64,000 nt of DNA from JAWKTM01 sp041399085 (lineage in GTDB: Bacteria; Planctomycetota; Planctomycetia; Pirellulales; Pirellulaceae): assembly GCA_041399085.1 (NCBI GenBank), contig JAWKTM010000017.1, positions 1 to 64,000 of the forward strand, given 5' to 3'. The translations under genes were made by a program, and so were the position numbers. A model generated the notes under the pieces. It worked only from the letters and a program-made list of their open reading frames with translations, was not told the origin of the DNA and did not search any database. The first letter of the stretch is position 1; every line of letters begins with the position of its first letter. This document shows, in pieces, positions 27,169 through 34,514 of the stretch.

Positions 27169-28644
27169 ATGCATCCGATCCGCGAACAGCTTCGAGACCA
27201 GACGCGCCGCGAATTCTTCAGCCGCTCGGCGACCGGCATCGGTGTCGCCGCGCTGGCCGGCTTGCTTCAGCGTGACGGACTGGCCGCGCCGAACGAATCG
27301 GACTCGGCAACGCCGCGCATCGGCGGCTTGCCGGGGCTTCCGCATTTCGCTCCGAAAGCGAAACGCGTGATCTATCTATTCCAGAACGGCGGCCCGACGC
27401 ATGTCGAGCTGTTCGACTGGAAGCCGCGTTTGGGCGAAATGCATGGCCAGACCGTGCCGGCGGAATATGTCGGCGGGCAACGCTTCAGCACGATGACGGG
27501 CGATCCGCAGGGCAAGCTGATGCTGGCTCCGGTCGAACCGTTTCAGCAGCATGGCGAGAGCGGCGCGTGGGTCAGCAGCTTTCTGCCGCACACGGCCAAG
27601 GTCGTCGACGACTTGTGCTTCGTAAAGAGCATGCACACCGACGCGGTGAATCACGCCCCGGCCATTTCGTTTTTGCTCAGCGGAGCTCAGATTCCCGGCC
27701 GACCGACGATCGGCGCGTGGATGAATTACGGCTTGGGCAGCGAAACGGATAGCTTGCCGGCCTTCGTCGTGATGACGTCGGTCAGCAAAGGGACGTCGTG
27801 CGGCCAGATCTTCTACGACTTTTATTGGGGCAGCGGCTTTCTGCCGTCGCGGTTTCAGGGCGTTAAGTTTCGCGGCAGCGGCGATCCGGTGCTGTATCTG
27901 TCGAATCCGCCGGGCATCGGTCGCGAGATGCGGCGAGCTTGGTTGGACGACATCGCGAGGCTGAACGAGTTGAAGCTGCGCGAGTATGGAGACCCGGAAA
28001 TCGGCACGCGGATCGCGCAGTACGAGATGGCGTTCAAGATGCAAACGAGTGTGCCGGAGCTGACCGATTTTTCGAGCGAATCGGCCGAGACGCTGGAGAT
28101 GTATGGGCCGCAGGTCAAGGAGCCGGGGACGTTCGCCCACAACTGTTTGCTGGCTCGGCGCTTGGTCGAGCGCGGCGTCGGCTTTGTGCAGTTGATGCAT
28201 GCCGGTTGGGATCAGCATAACAGCATCACGACCGAGCTGTACACGCAGTGCCGCGATACCGATCAGCCGAGCGCCGCGTTGGTGCGCGATCTGAAACAGC
28301 GTGGTTTGCTGGACGACACGCTGGTGATCTGGGGCGGCGAGTTCGGACGGACTCCGTTCATCCAAGGCGACATCAACAACCGGCCGCGCTGGGGCCGCGA
28401 CCATCATCCGTACGCTTTCACGGTCTGGATGGCGGGCGGCGGCATTCGACCGGGGATGACTTACGGGGCCAGCGATGATTTAGCGATCAACGTGGCCAGT
28501 GATCCCGTCCATGTGCATGATTTGCAGGCGACGATCCTGCATCTGCTGGGGATCGACCACGAGCGGTTGACTTACCGTTTCCAAGGCCGCGACTTCCGCC
28601 TGACCGACATCCACGGGCACGTGGTGGAGCCAATCGTCGCTTAG
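27169..28644 (+). CDS. DUF1501 protein paired with the DUF1553 gene
   Basis: DUF1501 protein of 491 residues with a twin-arginine leader (RDQTRREFFSRSATGIGVAAL). The fold markers are RVIYLFQNGGPTHVELFDWK, ERGVGFVQLMHAGWDQHNS, WGGEFGRTPFIQG, RDHHPYAFTVWMAGGGI and LQATILHLLGIDHERLTYRF. The start is ATG at 27169, four bases after the stop of the upstream gene, with AAGGA upstream; a GTG directly before it is the alternative. The pair is surely co-transcribed and co-exported. It is distinct from the DUF1501 gene at 19.3 kb. Confidence 0.93.
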   Translation: MHPIREQLRDQTRREFFSRSATGIGVAALAGLLQRDGLAAPNESDSATPRIGGLPGLPHFAPKAKRVIYLFQNGGPTHVELFDWKPRLGEMHGQTVPAEYVGGQRFSTMTGDPQGKLMLAPVEPFQQHGESGAWVSSFLPHTAKVVDDLCFVKSMHTDAVNHAPAISFLLSGAQIPGRPTIGAWMNYGLGSETDSLPAFVVMTSVSKGTSCGQIFYDFYWGSGFLPSRFQGVKFRGSGDPVLYLSNPPGIGREMRRAWLDDIARLNELKLREYGDPEIGTRIAQYEMAFKMQTSVPELTDFSSESAETLEMYGPQVKEPGTFAHNCLLARRLVERGVGFVQLMHAGWDQHNSITTELYTQCRDTDQPSAALVRDLKQRGLLDDTLVIWGGEFGRTPFIQGDINNRPRWGRDHHPYAFTVWMAGGGIRPGMTYGASDDLAINVASDPVHVHDLQATILHLLGIDHERLTYRFQGRDFRLTDIHGHVVEPIVA

Positions 28645-28664
28645 ATGCCTCCTATCCCTTATCC

Positions 28665-28995
28665 CAACAATTCCTAATCCCCAAATTCCTCGACACCAAC
28701 AATTCCTCTGCCCCCAAATTCCTCTGCCCAACATTCTTCCGCCCCCAATTCTTTTGCCCATCATTCTTCTGCCCTAACAAGTCTTTCGCTCCCTTGCCCT
28801 CTGCCCCAGCCAGTCAATCAGCATTGAATGAAGACCGAGCTGCATGGCTAGAGGCGTTTTCAGGAGCGATTCATGTCGTGGGCGGCTATGCGATGTGACG
28901 GAGAAACGGGGGCAGAAGAATTGTGGGCAGAGGAATTTGGGGCAAGGGAATGGTGGGCAAGGGAATGGCGGGGAAAGGAATGGTGGGGAATGCTT
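28665..28995. repeat. 15-bp tandem repeats in two inverted arms
   Basis: The left arm (28665-28770) has about seven copies of a unit like CCAAATTCCTCTGCC at 15-17 bp spacing. The right arm (28908-28995) has about six copies of its reverse complement, such as GGGCAGAGGAATTTG, at an exact 15-bp spacing (GAAT at 28918, 28933, 28948, 28963 and 28978). About 140 bp without the repeat lies between. The arms could pair into a long imperfect stem. The region follows the DUF1501 gene. Confidence 0.85.
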
Positions 28996-29158
28996 TTTGG
29001 GAGGGTGCGGTTGGGAGGATTTGCGTGCTGCCTGCCTGCCGATTCGTGTCGTGCATCGGAAGTGCTTAGCCGGTAGTCAGTTCGGTACGCGCGGTGTACG
29101 GCGCTCTCCTGGAATCGCGTCGAGTTGAGCGAATCTTCGCCTGCTTTTTCGGGCTCGT

Positions 29159-29263
29159 TTCTTGACCTACCGGGGCGATTTCTCGGACTACCGAATCAGT
29201 TGCTTGAGCTGCCGCGGGCGTTTCTTGAGCTGCCGATTCGACTGCTTGATTGGGCGTTTGCAA
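29159..29263. repeat. 21-bp periodic tandem array D
   Basis: Five units in exact register at 29159, 29180, 29201, 29222 and 29243. The unit is typified by TTCTTGAGCTGCCGATTCGAC. The array lies between the 15-bp repeat region and the end of the next minus-strand gene. Because 21 is divisible by three, a frame across it encodes seven-residue repeats, but that frame has no start signal. Confidence 0.75.
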
Positions 29264-29329
29264 CTTTTCCGAGCACCGACGCACGGCCCTGGGGAACATG
29301 CTTTCGGCTGGCGGTTCTCGGAACGGTTC

Positions 29330-29947
29330 TTAGCGTGATGGTAGAGCTTCGACGGTGGCTCGCAGCGAATCGGCGAGCGCGCGGAGTCGCTTGGCTTCCA
29401 CCGCGTCGGCTTCGCGCTCGTACCGGTTGGCTCGCCGATCGAGCGCCCGGCCGGCTCGCAACAGCAAGGCGGCCAGCCGTTCGTCTTCGGTGGCAACGTG
29501 CGGCGCGGGTTGCGGCAATGCGTTCGGCAGTGCATTGGGTGGCGCGTCGGCTGGCTCTTGGGCGGCGACGTTCTTCAGCGACTCTTGGAACGTGGCGAGA
29601 TCGTTGGCCGGCGTTTCGTCGTTCGGCTGATCCAAGATCGAGCCATCGAGGATGCTGCCCCGTTGTCGACGCAGTTCCAGGATTTCCAGCAACTGGGGCG
29701 TGTTGATCGGCGCGGCGGTCGGCGGAGCTTCCAAGATAGGTGGCGCGTCTGGCAATCGCGGCCCGTCCGATATCGGCGGCGAGTCCGACGACGGAGGCGT
29801 GGCAGGCGCGGCGTCGCTCGACTTGGCCGAAGCCACTTCGGGCGGAGCGGGCGGTTCGGCTTGCGACGGCACTAACCACACGGCCAGTGTCGCGAGCATC
29901 GACGAGGCCACGATGAGGAAACCGATTCGTCGGGAAGCGTCGGGCAC
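29330..29947 (-). CDS. Exported Pro/Ala-rich hypothetical protein
   Basis: Protein of 205 residues with an N-terminal membrane anchor or signal (RRIGFLIVASSMLATLAVWLVP). A Pro/Ser/Ala-rich linker follows to about residue 80. The C-terminal part is helical and charged (LAALLLRAGRALDRRANRYEREADAVEAKRLRA, likely coiled-coil). The start is GTG at 29947, preceded by AAGGAG at a normal distance; an ATG at 29977 would place that site inside the gene. No family recognised. It follows the Cys-rich gene on the same strand after a terminator-like hairpin. Confidence 0.7.
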   Translation of the reverse strand: MPDASRRIGFLIVASSMLATLAVWLVPSQAEPPAPPEVASAKSSDAAPATPPSSDSPPISDGPRLPDAPPILEAPPTAAPINTPQLLEILELRRQRGSILDGSILDQPNDETPANDLATFQESLKNVAAQEPADAPPNALPNALPQPAPHVATEDERLAALLLRAGRALDRRANRYEREADAVEAKRLRALADSLRATVEALPSR

Positions 29948-30084
29948 GTCGAACTCCTTGCCGCGAGAGGAAGACAACGCCGCGGCCGGGCGGCCGCGGC
30001 GTGAACTGAGCGGCGGAGATTTTAGGCCGTGTCGCCGGATCGTCCCACATCAATTGGACGATTTGCGAGCGGCAAGAAATAGCA

Positions 30085-30120
30085 ACGGCCTGCCCGGAAC
30101 TTTCGCTCCGGACAGGCCGT
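30085..30120 (-). terminator. Terminator-like hairpin after the Cys-rich gene
   Basis: ACGGCCTG pairs with CAGGCCGT and CCGGA with TCCGG, interrupted by one mismatch, around the loop ACTTTCGC. On the minus strand it is followed by a weak TTGCTATTTCTT tract. It sits 30 bp downstream of the stop of the Cys-rich gene. Confidence 0.6.
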
Positions 30121-30150
30121 TTGTCGTCGCGACTCTAGGCCAGCATTCGC

Positions 30151-31098
30151 TTAGCGAACCAAGTTCGTGCTGGCTTGAATGACGCGACGTTGACTCGACA
30201 GGTAAGCCGACGGATCGACAACCGGGGCGGGCGGCATGGGAGCCATGTCGTCGCCACCGACAGCCGGAGCCGGGGCAGCACCGTGCTCGCATCCGCAAGC
30301 CGGAGCACAACCGTTGCTCGCACAACCGTTGTTGCAGCAGCCGTTGCTCGCACAGCCGTTGTCACAGCCGCAGGCCGGAGCCTTCGAGCAGCAAGTCGGC
30401 TTGCAGCAGCGGGTCTTGCAGGCAAAGATGCGGTCCAGCAAGCAAGGCTTGCGGCAGCAGGGCTTCGCACAGCACTTCGACGCACAGCCGTTGTCGCAAC
30501 CGCAAGCGGGAGCACAACCGTTGCCGGTGCAGCCGTTGTCGCAGCAGCCGTTAGCCGCACAACCGTTGTCGCATCCGCAAGCCGGATCGCAACCGTTGTT
30601 GCAGCAGCCGTTGCTGGTGCAGCCGTTGTCGCATCCGCAGGTCGGAGCGCACGGCTTGCTGCAGCACGAAGGCTTGCGAACGAGCAGGTGAGCGAACAGA
30701 GGCTTACGGCAGCACTTCTTCACGCAGCACTTCGACGCACAACCGCTGTCGCATCCGCAAGCCGGAGCACAACCGTTGCCGGTGCATCCGTTGTCGCAGC
30801 AGCCATTGGCCGCACAGCCGTTGTCGCATCCGCAAGCCGGTTCGCAGCAGCCGCTCTTGCCGGCGCAGCAATTGGTCGCACAGCCATTGTCGCAGCCACA
30901 GCTCGGGCCGCAGCCCGGATCGCAGCAGCCATTGCTGGCGCAACCGTTGTCACAACCACACGAAGGAGCCGCACAGCACTTGGTCGTGCAGCCGCATCCG
31001 CTGGTGCCGAGCATTCGGTCGAGTAAATCGAAACCGAAGCTCTGGGTACACAGGCTCAAGCCCAGTACCAATGTTCCTAACATCATGTGCAATTTCAT
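30151..31098 (-). CDS. Exported cysteine-rich repeat protein
   Basis: Protein of 315 residues with a signal peptide (MKLHMMLGTLVLGLSLCTQSFG). The mature part is dominated by a repeated motif CGCDNGCASNGCC: seven exact CGCDNGC copies and two variants. About 70 residues (22 percent) are cysteine, mostly as C-x-C, CC or C-x3-C. Three basic interruptions (KKCCRKPLFAHLLVRKP, KPCCRKPCLLDRIFACKTRCC and the start LLDRMLG) separate the blocks. The C-terminus is Pro/Ala-rich without Cys. Candidate roles are a disulphide-crosslinked envelope protein or a metal-binding protein. AAGGAG precedes the ATG at 31098. DNA repeats of about 90-100 bp recur within the gene. Confidence 0.85.
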   Translation of the reverse strand: MKLHMMLGTLVLGLSLCTQSFGFDLLDRMLGTSGCGCTTKCCAAPSCGCDNGCASNGCCDPGCGPSCGCDNGCATNCCAGKSGCCEPACGCDNGCAANGCCDNGCTGNGCAPACGCDSGCASKCCVKKCCRKPLFAHLLVRKPSCCSKPCAPTCGCDNGCTSNGCCNNGCDPACGCDNGCAANGCCDNGCTGNGCAPACGCDNGCASKCCAKPCCRKPCLLDRIFACKTRCCKPTCCSKAPACGCDNGCASNGCCNNGCASNGCAPACGCEHGAAPAPAVGGDDMAPMPPAPVVDPSAYLSSQRRVIQASTNLVR

Positions 31099-31696
31099 CG
31101 AGCCACGTCTCCTTAAACGATGGAACTGTCGAGCTGGCGCAGAAATCCCTTCACGCATTAGCTGGGCTTCCCCGTGCGCTCGCCAAGCATCAACGGCATC
31201 ATGCCGCTAGGTTCTCTCGGGGAGAGAACCTTTCATTGGGATGCAGGGTGTCGGGCAGGACGGTTTGCGGGATTACAGGCGGGAACGCGTAGGCGGGATT
31301 CTTGCGCCAGAACCGGTCGAGCCATTCCTTGACTCGATTCGAGTCCACTCCGGTTTCTCTGACGCTTTGCGCCGTGCCGCGTCGGGCACGCGTCACTTGT
31401 GGGTGACACCTACGGTATCGGCGGGCGCGGCAAGACGCCTTGAACGAACGGAAACAATTTTCAGCAAGTGGGTTAGAGCGACTGTTGCGGTGAGTTTAAC
31501 GCGCCTGGAAGCCGGCGAAACTTTGCCGTTGATAGGGGCGCGGAGCAGCTTACGCGACCGCGAAAGTCGCCTCAATCGGCGTTTCACGTCGATCGAATTC
31601 CGCCGCATGTGGCCCGCGGAGCGCGCGTCTGGTAGAATGAGCCGACTTTGACGATCCTGCCTGGCTCGACTCGCCCCCAACCCCTTGCCGACACGC
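31099..31696. other. Intergenic region upstream of the Cys-rich gene
   Basis: About 600 bp between divergent genes. It contains a 10-bp inverted repeat at 31209-31231 (AGGTTCTCTC/GAGAGAACCT, loop GGG) in the probable leader of the Cys-rich gene. Several open frames cross the region, but none has a credible start or composition. Confidence 0.55.
31209..31231. repeat. Perfect 10-bp inverted repeat
   Basis: AGGTTCTCTC and GAGAGAACCT flank a GGG loop about 110 bp upstream of the Cys-rich gene. There is no T tract on either strand, so it is not a standard terminator; an operator or RNA hairpin is possible. Confidence 0.6.
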
Positions 31697-32062
31697 ATGT
31701 CCCTGCCCGCCGCCCAGCAAGGCTTCGAGATTGTTGACTTCGACCGCATTCCCGGCGTTCCGTGTCCGTGCGGAACGGCGCGGCGCGGGTTGGCGGACGT
31801 GGGTGATTTCCCCGGCACGATTCATGTCACGGAAATCTCGGCCGATGCGCGGCTGCATTATCATCGTCGCCTGACGGAGACGTATTACTTTCTGCAATGC
31901 GACGAAGACGCCCGCATGCAGTTGGATGACCAGACAATCGACGTGCGACCCGGCATGTGCGTGATGATTCGCCCCGGAACGCGGCACCGAGCGATCGGCC
32001 GCATGAAGGTGTTGATCGTGTGCTTGCCCAAATTCGATCCGGCCGACGAATGGTTTGACTAG
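31697..32062 (+). CDS. Cupin-domain protein
   Basis: Single-domain cupin of 121 residues. The two cupin motifs are visible: LHYHRRLTETYYFLQCDED (two His and one Glu ligands) and IRPGTRHRAIG (the His of motif 2). Cupins of this size are often metal-dependent isomerases, dioxygenases or sensors; the substrate is not predictable. The ATG at 31697 is chosen; a TTG four codons upstream is possible. It stands alone, 73 bp before the PQQ-propeller gene. Confidence 0.85.
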   Translation: MSLPAAQQGFEIVDFDRIPGVPCPCGTARRGLADVGDFPGTIHVTEISADARLHYHRRLTETYYFLQCDEDARMQLDDQTIDVRPGMCVMIRPGTRHRAIGRMKVLIVCLPKFDPADEWFD

Positions 32063-32135
32063 AACGGTTTCACTGTTCCGTACAGTTTGACTTAGGCCTT
32101 TCCCTTAATTCCCAGGTCGAAACACGAGCTTACCC

Positions 32136-34424
32136 ATGAAACTGCTTCCTGATCTTTGGTTCCCGCGCCGCGGCGCGGGCGTCGGCGTGTTGACTTTGTT
32201 GTGTTGTTGGACGGTCGGTTCACTGGCCGTGGTATCGGCCGCCGATCCGCTGGATTGGACTTACTGGCGCGGCCCGAATGGCGACGGCATATCCCAAGAA
32301 ACGGGCTTGGTCGACGACTGGGATCCGAAAGGCGGCGAAGGCAGCAACGTCGCTTGGAAACGCGATGACTTGGGCGGACGCAGCACGCCGATCGTAATGA
32401 ACGGTCGGCTGTATACGCTGGTTCGAGCCGAACCGGAAACGCGTCGCGAGGGCGAAAAGGTCGTCTGCGTCGACGTGAAGACCGGCGAGACGTTGTGGGA
32501 GAATCGCTTCAACGTCTGGCTGTCCGACGTTCCCGACACGCGCGTCGGTTGGTCGTCGGTTGTCGGCGATCCCGAGACCGGCAATGTCTACGCGCTCGGT
32601 GTGTGCGGCTACTTCCAATGCATCAACGGCGAAACGGGCGAGACGATTTGGGACTATCCGCTGCACGAGCAATTCGGTTTGCTCAGCACCTACGGCGGCC
32701 GAACCAATTTTCCGATCATCGTGGATGACCAAGTGCTGATTAGCGGCGTCATCATCGGCTGGGGCGAGATGGCTCGTCCGACCGACCGCTATATCTCGTT
32801 CGACAAACGGACGGGCGAAGTCGTTTGGTTCGCCGGCACGCGTCCGTTGCCCGAAGACACGACCTACAGCGGCGCGGCTTTGTCGGTGATCGACGGCGTC
32901 AAGACGCTGGTCTTTGGCAGCGGTGACGGAGCCGTCTGGGCCTTTCAACCTCGCACGGGCAAGCCGATGTGGAATTGCGACATTTCGATGCGTGGCCTGA
33001 ATGTCAGCCCCACGATCGTCGATGGCGTGATTTACACCGGACATAGCGAAGAGAACATCGGCATCACGGCGATGGGTACCGTGATTGCAATCAACGGGCA
33101 CGAAGCCAAGGGCAACATCACCGACTCGGACAAAGTGATGTGGCGGCAAGACGAGTTGATGGTCGGCCGCAGTTCGCCCATTGCAATCGGCGATCGGCTG
33201 TATTGCTTCGATGACCGAGCCAAGCTGTTCATCTTGGATCGCAAGACCGGAGAAGTGCTGTTCGAGCGAATCTCGCTGAAGGATCGCATGATGCGAGCTT
33301 CGCCGGTGTACGCCGACGGCAAGCTCTATGTGCTGACTGCCAACGGCCGCTGGCACATTCTCAAGCCGGATCAAGAGGAAGGCGTTGTCACGCTCAGCGA
33401 TGGCTCGATCCGCCAAGCCGAGTTTCATGCGTCGCCGGTCGTTTCCCACGGCGCTGTTTACGTGCAGTCGACCGAAGGGCTGTACTGCTTAGTCGATCCG
33501 GAAAAAACTCCCGGCACGACGCCCGCTCCCGAACAGCCACAAGAATCTCCCGTAACGGAGGATCCGCAGCCGGCTCAGTTGCAGATCATTCCGGCGGAAG
33601 TTTTGCTGAAGCCGGGAGAGACACAGAAGTTCCGAGCCCGTGTATTCAATTCGCGCGGCCAATTGCTGAAGGAATTAAATGACAGCGATGTCGAGTTCAG
33701 CGTCCAAGGCCCCGGCCAGATCGCTGCGGACGGCACGTATCAAGCGCCGGCCGAAAGCAACCATGTGGCCAGCTATGTGACGGTGAAGTCGGGTGAACTG
33801 ACATCGAAGGCGCGCCTGCGAATTGTGCCCACATTGCCTTGGAAGTTCACGTTCGACGAATTGGACGATGTACCGATCACGTGGGTCGGCGCTCGCTATC
33901 GTCACGTGTTGCGAAATGTGGACGGCAGCAAAGCGATGGTTAAGATCACGACGATTCCCAAAGGCACGCGCAGCCGCGCTTGGATGGGACATCCCGATCT
34001 ACACGACTACACGATTCAAGCCGACGTCAAGGGAGCTCGCACGAACGACCAGCTTCCAGACATTGGCTTGATCGCCCAAGGTTACACGTTGGACTTGATG
34101 GGCAACGCTCAAAAACTGCAGATTCGCACCTGGGATCCGCAACTGCGCATGGCCCGCGATGTGGACTTCGCTTGGGAAGAAGATAAGTGGTACACGATCA
34201 AGTTCCAGGCTTCGGTGGAAGAACGTTCGGACGCCGAAGGCAAGCCACGCAAGATCGCGGTTCTGAAGGGCAAGGTCTGGCCGCGCGGCGAGGCCGAGCC
34301 GGAAGCTTGGTCGGTCGAGGCGATTGATGAATCGCCGCAGACCGTCGGCAGTCCCGGCTTGTTCGGCAACGCCAAAGTCGCCGAGCTGTACCTGGACAAC
34401 ATCGAAGTGTATCCCAATCAATAA
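32136..34424 (+). CDS. Exported PQQ-type beta-propeller protein
   Basis: Protein of 762 residues with a signal peptide (GVLTLLCCWTVGSLAVVSA). An eight-bladed PQQ-like propeller follows (residues about 35-450), with repeated GDP/TGETLWE-type motifs (DVKTGETLWENRFNV, NGETGETIWDYPL, DRKTGEVLFER). A Pro/Glu linker lies near 455-475, then a Big-like or carbohydrate-associated domain (PAEVLLKPGETQKFRARVF) and a C-terminal jelly-roll-like domain ending EVYPNQ. PQQ-dependent catalysis is not supported by visible dehydrogenase residues, so it may be a scaffold. The related lipoprotein gene follows 90 bp downstream. Confidence 0.87.
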   Translation: MKLLPDLWFPRRGAGVGVLTLLCCWTVGSLAVVSAADPLDWTYWRGPNGDGISQETGLVDDWDPKGGEGSNVAWKRDDLGGRSTPIVMNGRLYTLVRAEPETRREGEKVVCVDVKTGETLWENRFNVWLSDVPDTRVGWSSVVGDPETGNVYALGVCGYFQCINGETGETIWDYPLHEQFGLLSTYGGRTNFPIIVDDQVLISGVIIGWGEMARPTDRYISFDKRTGEVVWFAGTRPLPEDTTYSGAALSVIDGVKTLVFGSGDGAVWAFQPRTGKPMWNCDISMRGLNVSPTIVDGVIYTGHSEENIGITAMGTVIAINGHEAKGNITDSDKVMWRQDELMVGRSSPIAIGDRLYCFDDRAKLFILDRKTGEVLFERISLKDRMMRASPVYADGKLYVLTANGRWHILKPDQEEGVVTLSDGSIRQAEFHASPVVSHGAVYVQSTEGLYCLVDPEKTPGTTPAPEQPQESPVTEDPQPAQLQIIPAEVLLKPGETQKFRARVFNSRGQLLKELNDSDVEFSVQGPGQIAADGTYQAPAESNHVASYVTVKSGELTSKARLRIVPTLPWKFTFDELDDVPITWVGARYRHVLRNVDGSKAMVKITTIPKGTRSRAWMGHPDLHDYTIQADVKGARTNDQLPDIGLIAQGYTLDLMGNAQKLQIRTWDPQLRMARDVDFAWEEDKWYTIKFQASVEERSDAEGKPRKIAVLKGKVWPRGEAEPEAWSVEAIDESPQTVGSPGLFGNAKVAELYLDNIEVYPNQ

Positions 34425-34514
34425 ACGCTGTTTCCGAAACCTGTCGCCGGTCGTTCGCTAACTTGTTCGCGAGCGACCGCCCTGACGCCCCTGACTTTCA
34501 TGGAGCACATCCGT

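Noticed and set aside
29066..29299. Minus-strand frame with seven-residue repeats across array D
   Set aside because: Same reason as for array C: the period is a multiple of three. No start signal is present.
31199..31396. 65-codon minus-strand frame in the leader of the Cys-rich gene
   Set aside because: No ribosome site, crosses an inverted repeat, and no family pattern. It might be a remnant but cannot be supported.
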